Shown here piece after piece: positions 31,900 to 43,699 of a stretch of 64,000 bases of DNA. The stretch is from Ceratothoa steindachneri. Taxonomy: Eukaryota > Arthropoda > Malacostraca > Isopoda > Cymothoidae. The stretch is from NCBI GenBank assembly GCA_963969495.1, contig OZ018317.1:222716235-222780234 (forward strand), given 5' to 3'. Position 1 is the first letter of the stretch; every line of letters starts with the position of its first letter. Under the pieces are notes generated by a model that saw only the letters and a list, made by a program, of their open reading frames with translations, did not search any database and was not told where the DNA came from. Both the position numbers and the translations under genes were made by a program.

Positions 31900-34800
31900 G
31901 ACAGGTGCGCTGTGGAAGCTTTGGGAGCAAAACTTCCACAGCTTTGTACTCTCCATGGTGGTGTCCTAAGCAGAATCAGAGGCGAATTCGGACCGATAGC
32001 TAGATTGAGCTCTCATGGGAATTGCCTTTCCCTAATGCCGAAATGCTTAGGGTATGCTTGGCGTCTCTCGGCGGCATCGAAATTGTCGAAATCACTCGTG
32101 AATATAATAAGAACGCTTCACGACTGAGAGAGACGCAGTGCCCGCACTTCCAAGCACTTATAAGCACTGTACAGTGTACAAGTAGCATCTCTCCGTGATC
32201 GAAAAACAGGATCTCAATGGTAGACGTGCGAAAGGCACCAGGCGCCTAAGGGAGAGCGGTGTTGTGAATTACGTCCACCTTTTGCAATTCACGCTTGGCT
32301 GCGGATGCATAAAACTCGACTCCGTAGTCGAACTTTGAGCAAATAAAGGAACGTGAGAAGAATAGAGTGGTATTCCTTCAGCATGGAACGATGAATGTCT
32401 ATAGCTAGTGTACAAGAGAAACTAAGGCTACGGATATGAGCCTCATAAAAGAGGCAGCGGTCAAAAACAAGAACAAAAAAATGGTGTGATTCTACCACTT
32501 CCAGCCGATCCCCGTTTAGAAACTAGTTCGGGTCTAGGTGAAACCGTGGATGGAGACATAAGTGTACTACCTTAGATTTTATCAAGAAAAAACGAAACCC
32601 GTGCGCTTCGGCGTAACAAGAGATTTGGTTCAATGCCTGTTGGATTCAACGCTGCGAAGTTGGAATCTGGAAAGCACCAAAAGAAATCGAAAGGTCGTCT
32701 AAGTATAGAGTAGCAAGAACACCTTCTGGCAGCAACGAGGTAATGCCGTTGATGCTCAAGGCAGAAAAAAACCTGACACCGAGGACACTTCTGTGTGGGA
32801 TGCCCTCCTCTTGTCCTTTTGGAGCGAGGAGGTCTTTATCCACCTACATCCGGCATCTAAGATCTCCCATAAACTAGGATATTAAGATTGGAAGGCGTCC
32901 CCTTGTTCCCATAGAGTAGTGTCTCCATCATACCATATAGCTATAGGGTATCATAGGAATTTTCGAGATCGAAAAACACTGTGTTAAAGTGCTGTCTACG
33001 AAGTAATGCCGCGCATACAACATTTTACAGCCAGAGCATAACATCCGACGTGAAGTTGCATTTGCGAAATCCGTAATGTGGTGGAGGCAAGTGGCATACA
33101 ATGTTCCGGAAGTCAGCTAATCATATATTTATCTTTTATCAATCAAATTGTGCACGCAAGTTGTTAAGGAAATTGAACATAAATCAGAAGGATTAGAGTG
33201 ATCTCTCTCCGGCTTGTAAAAAGCAAGCACGTTAGCCATTCGCCAAGAGTCTGGGAGGATACTTTCAGTTCAAATCATGTTGAATAATTCTAACAGAAAG
33301 GTCATATATCTCTCGCCCAGGTAGCAAAGCTATACGTACGGGTTATCGTTTGGACCAGGGGCGGTTTCTGCGCATTAAGCGAGAGCGGAACGCCGCTCGC
33401 TAGTCATAAACAGATTGCAGTTGCAGTCAAGTCCTCCCGGAGGACGAGAGAGGGTCTTGTGAGAACTCAATTCAAATCCTTATTACTCGTTTCTAAAACC
33501 TTTGGATAAGGGATAATTCATGTTAAGTGAGGCCACATATGCTCGCCAAGTAGATCAGGGGAGGGGAATTGCTTCGTAAATATGGGAAGCTATCCCTAGC
33601 TTGACGAAATTCCCAGACAGTAAAGTCGTTCCGGCGGCATTTTAGCGCATGTAGTCATATCGCTTCACTCCGAGAGTCATGTTACACTCGGTTGATCACT
33701 AAAGAAATGGACGGCGTGCAAAATAAGAGACGTTCTTGGAATGGGAGTCAAGCTCAATACTATGTGGTTGCCGGACAAGAATTTAGCATCTTAATCAACC
33801 CGGCAGCTGCTCTAAAAATTGTATTTGGATAGAGTTTTCTCGACCAACTTCCACCCAAAATCAGGTTGTGCGTCCTTAAAGCACAAGGGCAAATAGAAAC
33901 AAGAAAATGAAGCAGTTTTCTGGCAGTGATAGGTAAACTCATCCACTTTAAGGAACCTTATTTCCAATTCTTCGATCAGATTGACAAGCACCTGATCGTG
34001 TAGTCTGACTAGAAGAGAGCTTACCGTTAAAATACCCAAGGATAAAGTCCCCCACGTTGAGGTCGGCTAACAATGGAATATACGCTGAAATAAAAATATC
34101 TATCTAAGTGTAGCGACACTACCACTGTATGAAAAAAAGTATTTAAAGCATGAAGAAAAACAGAGGAGTCAGGTCGGGTGTAAATCACGCAGTCGCCTGC
34201 TTGAACCCATCCTGCGATGACAGGGTTGCGATGCCTATATATCGAGAGATGTTGGACAGGGGCACCCTCACAGAGTCGTTTACTAGATACAAATAACTAA
34301 TGGGGAATGAGAGGAGACAAGCCTCCGCAGCTTCTTCCAGTTACCCAGGCATCCAGGGCAATTGCATTGAATTAAAATGCCCTTTAGACCTAACTCCAAG
34401 GATCCGCTGGGGCCTTCTACGAGCAGAAGGCCCTCGTAGAAATGTCCTTAGCTTTCGCGAATGCAGAACTCCGGGGGCTTTTAGCCGATAAAGACGACGC
34501 TGACTTCGAGCAGAATTTGCTTTCTTTACATGAGAAGAAGTCCCGAGTCGTGCTGGGCGCAACAGGACCAATATATTGGCCTCTGGAAACGAGCCTTTTC
34601 TATAGATGATGTGAGCTACCTTGCTCCGAAGAATCAGTCTGTGGCTTGTCGCAGCTCACATATAGGAGTGTTACGTGTACATGACAGAGAATTATCATGC
34701 GTAGCCCTTGTACGGATCGCACAGATTTCGGGTTGACCCTACTTATCAAGTTTACAAAAGCGAATCGTGTGGCTGAAGCGTTGGCAGTAATAACACCTAG

Positions 34801-35530
34801 TCGGCAAAGGCACGTATGATTGAGTTGTTTCCAATACCATCCAGAAGGTACCGTCTCAGAAAGATTGTCGCGCTCGAACGTGACGAAGAGTGTAGAGTTG
34901 GTATCGAGACCCATCTTTGCTTACATATCAAACGTTTGACCTTGACCGCTACCTGATCAGCCAGCTTTTATCTAGTTACCAATTTCTTTAGCGTAAACTA
35001 CTCCCTTTAGAAAATTCCTGTTAGAGAGCAGTCTTACCTGCACTGGCGAGACATAAAGTGTCCGTAGATAACTCAAAATAATCTCCTGCGCACGATCAGC
35101 CTCATACACCAGAAAGTTCGCACCCGAGAAACGGGTAACATTCGGTTGTCTACCAAGTATCCTATGGAGAGCCTCACCCTAATTAAACTAGTCTCCTTTG
35201 GAAAGCATCTTTCATCAGTCGAACGGATGCCAGGAATTACTTGAATCTGTTAGGTTCGTAGACACAGATTAATAGCTCAATGACGCGCCACGGCGCCCCT
35301 GAGCCTCCGTTTAGATCACTCTACTTTTTGTAGATTCTTTGGACTTAGCCTCCCCCTTGAAAGAGCGCCCTGAGGTCGGACCTGCCATCCTTAGCATGGT
35401 CTCGCACCGAATTGGAGGGGACCCTCCCCACCCACCCCTTGAACCTCCCAGATAGTCCGGCCTCAGCCTTATCCATCCCAGGAATATGGAAGGATTCGGT
35501 TGTCTCAGTATTCCCACCCGAGGGGGGGGG
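31900..35530 (-). mobile_element. I-type LINE, decayed copy 2
   Basis: Same family and order as the element at 44917-51335, but much more damaged. On the minus strand: a glycine/proline-rich gag N-terminal part (35517-35311); gag NSTLFVTFERDNLSE (about 34900), matching PTLFVTFECDKLLE of the other copy; endonuclease pieces LKVDEFTYHCQKTASFSC and DAQPDFGW (about 33960-33830); RT motif C TLYLDDLSIS (about 32700), with both catalytic Asp; and the RT C-terminal LVFDRCLFYEAHIRSLSFSC (about 32470). Similarity to copy 1 fades below about 31900, and the RNase H and A-rich tail seen in copy 1 are not found here. Confidence 0.8.
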
Positions 35531-35839
35531 GGGGGTCCTCTCTTCTAGTGTCCCTGTACCACTTCAGGAGAATCTTGTACAAAGGCAAACTTAGATATAA
35601 AAATATCTCTCACCGAGTCAATGTTCTTTCATATGGAAGACCCAGTATAATGATTCGGGAATTCCAGCTCAATGTCCATCTCAGGAATAAAGATAAATTC
35701 GGCCATTCTGCCGTCCGCGTTGTCTAAGGTCCCGATCGAGTCTACATGGGAAGCGGCATGCCAATCTCCATCGAAAAGTAGTCAGGGGAGGCATGATGAT
35801 CACGGGCAACGTCATAAACATACCGGGTTTCGCAAAAGC

Positions 35840-36830
35840 TATGTTAAACTCGTTTTTTTTATCTTACGAGAGGGTTACGCGTGTAATATGGAAGTGAAAA
35901 GAATCTAAATTTCTGCTTTTATGCCCGTAGCCACAAAGAATCCAACATCGCCAAGTAACTCAACGTCAGCCGGATGACCTTCAACAGAGTCGCGGAAAAC
36001 CTCAAAAACGAGGAAGACCTCAAAGATCAACCTCTTTCAGGCAAACCTCATGTTGCCAACCGTTTAGCTGGAAAAAAGACCTTCTAACTTTCTCCGAAGC
36101 TCGAAATGACTGCGCTCACGAAAAAGAAAAGAATCTTGCTGGCCTCTGCTCACCGACCGTGTACGAGAACAACATCGGGAGCGCTTTAGTCGCCTTCTCA
36201 ACAATTTGAAGAGTCATGGCAATCAAATTCTCATTTTTTTTTATAGAAAAAAACTCTTCCAGGTCAATCCGGTCATTAAAAAGCAGAAATACCGTGTAGA
36301 AAGCTTCGGTCAGGGCGTATCCAAGGTCCACTACGTATCTACGATCAAGCACCCACCCAGTCTCTGTGATGATCCCCAACGTCGTGGGCTTCGAATAGTG
36401 AGAAGATGCCACCGGGCTCACCAGAGCCGATTACAGGGACATATTGGCCACGAATTTCCTGCTCAAGTAAGAAAGATTTCGAAGAAGGCGGAGTACGTCT
36501 TTAAACGTGACGTTGTCTCTGCCCACACGGCCAGAACCATGAAAAAGTGGTTGGGGTTAAAATTGAACTTCTGGTTGAAGAAGGAACTTTGGCTGCCGCA
36601 GTTGCTCAACCTCAATCCTCTCGACTACATCTTGTGGGCGCATGTCAATGGCAAGGCCTGCAAGGACCACCGCAGTACGTCGACGAGCTGAAGTCCTCCG
36701 TCAACCGCGTATAGAACAGCATGAGGAAGGACTTCGTCCGCATCGTGTGCACGGCCTTCAGGTCTCGCCTATATCGCATGTTTGCTAGCAACATTGATTA
36801 ATATTACAATTTAAACATATATTTATGTTA
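35840..36830 (+). pseudogene. DD37D mariner-type transposase, copy 2
   Basis: Plus strand. An HTH region with FNRVAENLKNEEDLKDQPL (about 35980-36035, frame-shifted) leads into an open frame of 161 codons (36206-36691) with AEYVFKRDVVSAHTARTMKK and LNLNPLDYILWAHVNGKAC. Exactly 37 residues lie between the D of FKRD and the D of PLDY, the DD37D spacing. The usual QQDG is KRDV here, and SPD is LLN. Downstream, SSVN and FVRIV match copy 1 (25155-26030). The first third is broken, so the copy is inactive. Confidence 0.75.
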
Positions 36831-36999
36831 ACATAATAAAAACGTGCCTAAAAGGCATTAAATCTTATTAAGATATCCTTTGTTGAGAGCGTCAAAACAG
36901 GTGCAACAGGACTTTTGCAATACCCGGTATGAGTGGAGGTACCAATGATTGCTGTCACTCCTTTCCCCTCTAAGGGGCTTTGTCTTGTTAAACGCCGCC

Positions 37000-37410
37000 T
37001 AACGAGAGTGTGTCTCGAAGCTCCGCTGTCTCGTGGTAATTTTTTATTCTTAGTTGATCCTTGGCGAAGAAATAGGGAGTAAAAGCATCAGTAGAAATAG
37101 AGAGTCGTCCGGAAGTGACTTTAATGAAGAGGATGAGTGGGAAACAACCGCACCCGTAATAGGAGAGGGAGAACTCCCTATTCTCTAGTAGAGTCTCGAA
37201 GCAGCCCCCTAGAAAGAGTATGTGGACCGTCTCCTTTTTAGACGTTGAGCTGCCCAAGGCCAGCTTTCTACACTGGCAGCAGGTAGGGACCTCGAGGCAG
37301 TGGCGGTCATGGGTTGTATGATGCCTCGGATGGACTGCCGCTCTGTCGCCCCCAAACAGCGTACCCTTCCCCAATATACATATACACACACAGCTGTCTG
37401 TGTGCGTCAT
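37000..37410 (-). other. Unassigned open frame, possibly LINE-derived
   Basis: A 140-codon minus-strand frame contains CCQCRKLALGSSTSKKETVH followed by ILFLGGC. The C-x-C ... ETVxHILFxxC arrangement is loosely like the Cys-His motif at the end of some LINE ORF2 proteins. I see no RT or other domain next to it, so the assignment is weak. Confidence 0.2.
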
Positions 37411-37702
37411 ATTCAGGTCAACACACGGTCATCAACGCAATGAAATGTTTTGGACAAGAAGAGCCATCAACTCATTATTGACAACACTAAAAACAATGAA
37501 CAGTAATGTAAACAAGTATCAAAATGTAGAAGAAACATGAACGATAAAATAAAAAATTTGTCTATATACATGTGCAGTATTCATTGTAACACTGACAGTA
37601 TAAAATGTGTGCGCATTAATTTTCGTGTGTCAAATATGAGGTTACAAGGTGGAGTAGAGCCAACAAGGAACCTCACAAATTGAGCTCCTCGTTGGCCCTA
37701 TA

Positions 37703-37853
37703 AAATCTTGAAAAGGCCACACAAACCAAATACTAAATAATATGCCATTTGTTTATAATTAATTTAAAGCAAACTTTATACTTGTAAATAATGCAAAAAC
37801 GTTAGATAATAATTAATGCCAAGCAAAATGTATACTTGTAAATAACGCAAAAC
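37703..37853 (+). repeat. 151-bp direct repeat, copy 1
   Basis: Identical in length to 39350-39500, with about 4 differences in 151 bp (about 97%). Within the unit, a sub-unit of about 55 bp ending TATACTTGTAAATAA(T/C)GCAAAA occurs twice. The two copies are 1647 bp apart, same orientation. They could be terminal repeats of one insertion or two insertions of one short element. Confidence 0.95.
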
Positions 37854-38589
37854 CGCTAGGCAATAAAATAGCCCTGCTACCACGATAAACACACAAACAT
37901 TCACACATTAGAAAACAGATGCGAGCCGACTGTTTCTCCCGTGCTGTGATAAAGGAGATAAATGAAACAGCTGTTCATACAAGTAATAAATCTGATAGAG
38001 AGGAAGTCTGGCCAATGGTCTTTTGTCATAGATTCGCGAAAGACGGAATTTTATTTGCTACAAATCTTGGCCCCACCAGATATTTGTCAGATTTATAAAT
38101 ATAAACACGCTTTCGGTGTACATGCGTCTACACTAGATTACGCACATACCCTCAAGCCAAATAGGCTCCGCTCAGCTCTCGGATTGGAGAAACGGAGATA
38201 CGCCCCCAATCTTTCAATAGGGTAAAAGGGCTTGTAAAAGACACACATCAGAATGGTCACAAACAATATTGAGACCGACATTAATATTAAGGGGGCAATC
38301 TTTCATACAAGAATATTGAGAAAAGGACGTGAGCGACCAACCAATAGGAACTCAGCGACTTCACTTGCCAGAAGCAGAGGCCGACCATAAGACCAAGAAT
38401 AAACCTACAAAACCTGCCATTTTTCTATTTTCCTTACCTACATTAAGGAATAGGTAGGTTACCGTTAGGCCAGCCCATAAGGGGATAACCAGTGAAGGCA
38501 TCTCGAACATTCAATTGGATTCAAATATAACAGATATAACTATAATTGATAACCCCAAGACCCATAAGGTCTCAAACAGCATATTTTGA

Positions 38590-39170
38590 GTTAAGGAGCC
38601 TGACAGCCTGATTGTAAAAGCTGTCTGTCCGTCTTTTGGTGTGCGCAGTCAGGCTCATATAACCGTCTACCAGATGGTAGCAGGCATAAAATTATGTGTG
38701 CTGGATGGCTGTGATCTTTATTATACTGCGTGTCTTCCACAGACAGCGGCTTCAGTAAATATTCTGGATAGAGGAGAGACTGCTTCCAATGATGTACTAT
38801 TTACGGTTGGGACTGTAGCCGTTTCCATACCACACTGTGATGCAGCAGGCTTTTAATGATACACCTGTAAATGTTGATGAGGATGCTGTTTTTCATGTCA
38901 ACCTTCCTCAATCTCCTCAGGGAATAAAGCCTCTAGCGAGCTGTCCTGACCACAGTCTGCATATAGTGACCAGGACATATCCTCCGTAATGTGGACACCG
39001 AGGAACTTGAAAATGCTGACTCTTTCTATCTCAGCGTTTTGGTGTGTATGGGGCGATGTCAGTCTCCATGCTGTGTCCTGAAGTCCACTATCATCTATTT
39101 AGTTTTTTTTTAACGTTCAGGGAGAGGTTATTGTCCTGGCACCAGCTAGCCACCTCTATAGCCGGCCTTA
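38590..39170 (-). pseudogene. Rex1/Babar-like LINE reverse transcriptase fragment
   Basis: On the minus strand, across at least five frame changes, the C-terminal half of an RT is legible in order: EVASWCQDNNLSLNV and IVDFRTQ (about 39160-39070), IFKFLGVHITEDMSWS (about 39017-38965), RLYSLRRLRKVDMKNSILIN, then IYRCIIKSLLHHSVVW (about 38930-38830), an III/K-rich block, and TKRRTDSFYNQAVRLLN (about 38650-38590). The order and wording (WCxxNNLxLNxxKTKE-IVDFR; FKFLGVHIxEDLxW; LRxLRK; SGRRY...TxRxxNSFxxxAxRLLN) match the Rex1/Babar branch of LINEs, known chiefly from fishes, better than the other LINEs here. The fragment lies between two 151-bp direct repeats. Confidence 0.75.
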
Positions 39171-39279
39171 TCGTTATTTATAATGAGTGAGCACATAGTT
39201 GTGTTTACAAATTGTGTTTATAAAAAAAACTATTAAATACAACAAACATAGAAAGTTCTTTCTGCAGTGCATAAATCTT

Positions 39280-39349
39280 TCACACATATAATAATAATAA
39301 CTTATATTTTTATAGTGCCTTTCATGAGCCCCAAGGAAGCTTTACAAAC
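39280..39349 (+). repeat. Fish-type interspersed repeat motif
   Basis: TAATAATAACTTATATTTTTATAGTGCC-type sequence followed by CATGAGCCCCAAGGAAGCTTTACA. The pattern (AAT)n-CTTATATTTxTATAGCGCC-TTTCAxGAxCCCAAGGACGCTTTACAA is one I associate with very common repeats in fish genomes. The second 151-bp repeat interrupts it, and GAGGAGTTTTGGAAAATG with GGGAGAGAGTTTCA continues after it (39505-39610). Confidence 0.5.
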
Positions 39350-39500
39350 AAATCTTGAAAAGGCCACACAAACCAAATACTAAATAATATGCCATTTGTT
39401 TATAATTAATGTAAAGAAAACTTTATACTTGTAAATAATGCAAAAACGTTAGATAATAATTAATGCCAAGCAAACTGTATACTTGTAAATAATGCAAAAC
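39350..39500 (+). repeat. 151-bp direct repeat, copy 2
   Basis: See 37703-37853. Here the repeat appears to split the fish-type motif at 39280-39349 from its continuation at 39501-39610, suggesting an insertion into it. Confidence 0.95.
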
Positions 39501-39725
39501 TAGAGAAACAGTGTCTGTCAGGGATAGGCGTTGTTGAAGAGGCGAGTTTTGAGGAGTTTTGGAAAATGTACAGAGATGGGTCATTACGAAGGTTAGGAGG
39601 GAGAGAGTTTCATTTACATAGAATAATACACTTAAATAGACTTAGTCTGCTGATTGCACCGTTATAACAAACACAGCAATTCATACTTTGAATGAAAAAC
39701 ACAGATTGAGCAATCCAACGGAAAT

Positions 39726-41830
39726 CTAAAGCCTGGCTATTCTATTTTTCCTTGATGAAAAGTCATCAATTACATTATCATATGAAAGCTGCTCAACAAT
39801 GGAATGGTTAATACGGATGACTGCAAGACCAGTACGGCGTTCTTGTGACATTGTTGACCTCAGGTAGGATTTGATGAGCTTCAGCTTTGAGAAGCTCCTC
39901 TTTGCCTCAGCTACACTTATGGGCAGTGTGAGTGCAATTCGTAGAGCAATCCACGAATTTGTGAATATTTCTGAGAGCTCTCTTTCATGAATAAAATTCA
40001 GCATCTCAAGCCAAAACATGGCGTTTTTTGGGAAGGTCAGACAGGTTCTTCAGCTCTTGCACAAGCTCTCTGCCATCCAAGTCGGAGTCCCTTAAAGTAT
40101 AATGCAGCACTAAAGGATTCACATTGTTTTGCAAGCTCTTCATCTGAGAAACTTTGGAAATTCTATAAAATCCCAAGCTTCTCTACCACATTCCCTTATG
40201 TGGAAAATCTCTCTTGAAGTGTTGATCTTGCATCATCAACGACAACAATAAAAAATTCCACCTCTAGCTTCTTCACTGAAAGGCTCATCAAATTATTTAT
40301 AGGAGAATGTCGTTTTGTAGACTTCAGCCTTTTCTGTTGTAGAACAGCTTCTACATTAATTTAGTCACATAGGTCTTTAGCTGGTATTTGTGCTGTCACA
40401 AAACTTGTTGCCCTGTAATTGCAGAGACCTCTCTCTGTCATTTTGATAAGACCAACTTCTATGTCAACATGCATGCTAGGAGAATCCATTAACATTCTTA
40501 CACGCTACATGTTAGATCCGGATCAAGATGTCATTCCGCACTAATGAGTAATTCTCTTAATGCAGTTGCCTTGTATGTCAGCGTTTCAACACTCATCACT
40601 TTGCTTTCCCATATTGTTCCAGTCTACATTTTCAAATTGATGTTTACATATTTTTTCAAGGTCACCCATCTTTCTGTAGAGCCCGAAAACAAGGTGTACA
40701 GCTTCTGAAAAATACCAAAGTAATTTGTGGCATCAGCAGATCCTTTAGCAGCAACAGCCACAACCAAATTCAATGTATAAGCCCTATGTGGCACAAACAG
40801 AGATCCAGGATTGATTTTTAGTAGCCTGGCCTGAGCTCCCTCACCCCCCCATCCGTATGTTGGCCCCATAACCATATATGCCTGTCCTCTGCAGTCTGCA
40901 AAAGGGACGTTTAACTCTTCTACTCTCCTCATGATCAGGGATGCAAAATGCTTGCATTTGGACTCGTCTGCCACCCCCAACCATAAAATGTTCCTTTATA
41001 TGAGGCTTGTCCTCCAGCAAGCCCACTCGAATCACTATTGACAACTGTTCAACGTGGCTGATATCTGAAGTGCAATCGAGAATGATGGAAAAAATTTTGC
41101 TTACTTGATGTCATTCCCTATCACTGAAATTATTTTGCTGCTCATTAAATATGAGTTCATTTTTTTGTATGGTGACAAAGGTACTTGACAATTATTTGGA
41201 GATTCCTTTTAGGACTCGGGTAAGATGTTTTTTCATTATAGATTCTAAATCTGCCATTAATTTAACTCCTTTGAGAAAATTCGCATTTGATGGTGAGAAC
41301 AACGTCTCTGTATGTCCCCTTAGTACCAAATTACTAACTGCTAGAGACTTCACAATAGCAGTAAAACGCTTCAGCACCTATCTCCATCTTGGCCTCTCAG
41401 CTCCTAGAAGTTCCATCTCCTGCTTGTCAATTGTTTGCTCGTTTTTTAATCCTCACTGCCAGTTTTTTCCAGGTTTTCATGCAATGGATATGTTCTGGAA
41501 TATTGTCATGTGAGTTCAGAGCTTGTTAAATTATTCTCCCTCCTGGAAAATAATTTCCAACGAAAGCAGAATAGTCTGTTGTTTTTCTTTAAATATACCA
41601 ACCAATTTATTGTTGGGATATTTTCACCACTAAGTAATGGCTTCCTAAAATATTGGTGGTGACAATTTCTTACATCACCCTCATTCCTTTGAAAAACGTA
41701 GTTAGATGGTACTTAATTTTGTTCTATGTAAACTGGATGCATTCAAATTATGTCAGTTAGAACTGAAGACCAGCTAGCAAGGTCAGTGAATAGTGGTTCA
41801 TTCTCCACAGGAGGATATGTCGAGCATTCT
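39726..41830 (-). pseudogene. hAT transposase, ZMYM1-like
   Basis: hAT transposases cut and paste DNA with 8-bp duplications. Minus strand, in order: a TTF-type zinc-finger region with NNRLFCFRWKLF (about 41600; the normal CFxCKLF has lost its Cys), LVLRGHTETLFSPSNANFLK (41340-41260), a catalytic-core region with DCRGQAYMVMGPTYGWGG (family DCRGQxYDNGANMxGK) and LFVPHRAYTLNLVVA (family CxxHxLNLVV) in one 118-codon frame (40980-40624), and the C-terminal dimerisation domain LPISVAEAKRSFSKLKLIK, then YLRSTMSQER (39930-39830) ending at 39726. The acidic residue of YDNGAN appears lost, and several frames are needed, so it is inactive. Homologous proteins include vertebrate ZMYM1-like and many multicopy hAT elements. 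Confidence 0.85.
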
Positions 41831-42479
41831 GCTTCAGGCATTTCTAATAAAGAGAAAATGAGGTCATAAGTATTATTCACAGCATCTGTATAACATCACA
41901 CATTCACATAAATAATGAAATTACATTGAAAAATTAAACTAAATTAAAATTAAATTAATTTAGATACAGGTCACACACACATACACACGCCTGAAATGTT
42001 CTGCTTTGGAGAGGCAGGCTCTGCGGAGATGGACGGCTTCTCATCCTGAGGGTCCAAAATAATTTCTGTAGTGGCCATGGTGACTGAGGAGGACGTAAAT
42101 GGTTCCTTATCCTGACTATACACAGATAATGATCCAAAAATTTTATGAAGCTTTCAATAGCGAAAATAAATGAACAGCTGAGTTATACCATTTACGTTAG
42201 CTTATTTCAGTACATCTACTCCATAATATGGTCTACATAAGGAGATGACATGGTTCCATACCTTTCTCTCTTGCCCGTTTCTCCTCTTCTTCTTTTCTCT
42301 ACTTTTGAAATTGAGCACCTGTTGACTTTGACCTTTTTTTCCCTGCTTGGCACTTGACAATTAACTACCAACATTACCGTCATTCCCTGACACCTCAACT
42401 AGCAGTCAGGACTAAACTCCTCTCCCCTCCTTATTGGTTTGGTTTTATTCACTTCATGTAAGCAGTGGGGGCACCGGCG

Positions 42480-42648
42480 TATTGCCTATATAGGGCGAAC
42501 ATTGCCACACATAACAGAACCTGAAGCGCAAATGAGCGCTGCGCACAAATAAATAGAATTATTTATTTTTTTTCTCATTCTCGTGGCGCCCCTAGGAAAT
42601 GCTGCCCTGGGCAAATTGTCAAGTGGCTCATATGAAAAAACGCCACTG
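42480..42648 (-). mobile_element. 5' end of the hAT element
   Basis: Read on the minus strand, the sequence from 42648 begins CAGTGGCGTTTTTTCATATG and soon has GGCAGCATTTCCTAGGGGCG and GCCACGAGAATGAG, the typical terminal arrangement of this ZMYM1-like hAT group. The adjoining outside 8-mer is CCTTGAGG (42649-42656). I could not find a matching TIR and duplication at the other end near or below 39726. Confidence 0.6.
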
Positions 42649-43379
42649 CCTTGAGGTTTGTTCTGCCACTGAGCAATATTATGGTAAGAGGGCGAAAGTG
42701 CCCCTAACCAGCAGAACCTCTTTGGATAGTAAGAGCAAATGTTACAAGGAGGAAACAAGTGGATGTAATAAAGCATAGAAAGGTGGATGCCAAGAGAAGT
42801 AGAGTGAGTGATCACCAATTATTTTCATACCCCGACACTGTTTATTTCTGGAGGACGTGCAATATCTCCTCCATACGGGTCCTTAATAGATGTTTTGGGT
42901 GGTTTAGGCTGGCTGCCGATATTGGAAAAGGTAGAGGAAATAGCAGTGAATAAAAGTGGGAAAGCTCCTGCTGCCTAAGGCCCCCCTTAAAGAGTTCAAG
43001 TAGACCCATTAACGGGGCCTTCCCTATTTGCACTCAGGCATGGAGGACGTAGTGCTCCTCCAAGTACCAGGCATAACACTTTATACAAGGTATCCACATG
43101 CAGGGTCGTTCAAGAGAAAGTACAAGGATTGGTTAATGAAGGAATTGGGCATGGTTATTTTATCCGCCGAAACCCCCTTTTTACTGTTTGAGACCTCTGC
43201 AAGATCGACTGCCGAGAGAAGAAGGGAGACTGCTACCATGATCCTGCACCGTTCCAAGAGTGACGCATCTTCAGACCATTCATGCATGTGGATGCTTCCC
43301 TTCCAAAGAAACTGGTCCCCTCATATTTTCTCTCTCAATTTTCGCAATGTACAAAGAATGGTACTGAAATTTCCTCCAA

Positions 43380-43690
43380 TATCACCTCTTACCAACGATC
43401 TAAAAATCTTTTAGTTAAGATCATATCGTAGTTCAACAGTTCAACACAATGGATCACTGTGTTGAAGATCCTTGGCCTGTAAACTTTTCTGACCTTAATT
43501 CGGTTGAATACCTGTGGGCGGCGCTTCATACAAAAACGGGTGTACAAACAGAAGCTCACATAACGTGACAACCTCCAATCAGGATCCATCAGAATATTCT
43601 TCATTAGATGAAATCCAGCATTGCAGAGGGAGTTGCAGAAGGCATTAAGAGAAAGGGGCAACACAATAAATACTAACTTTCACTTAAATA
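43380..43690 (+). pseudogene. Tc1/mariner transposase C-terminal remnant
   Basis: Plus strand reading WPVNFSDLNSVEYLWAALH with a few residues of acidic and basic context. It matches WPxNSPDLNPIExLWxxLK of Tc1-like transposases, with P lost twice. A longer open frame just upstream (43028-43414) may be the rest of the protein, but I recognise no motif in it. Confidence 0.5.
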
Positions 43691-43699
43691 TTGTTTTTG

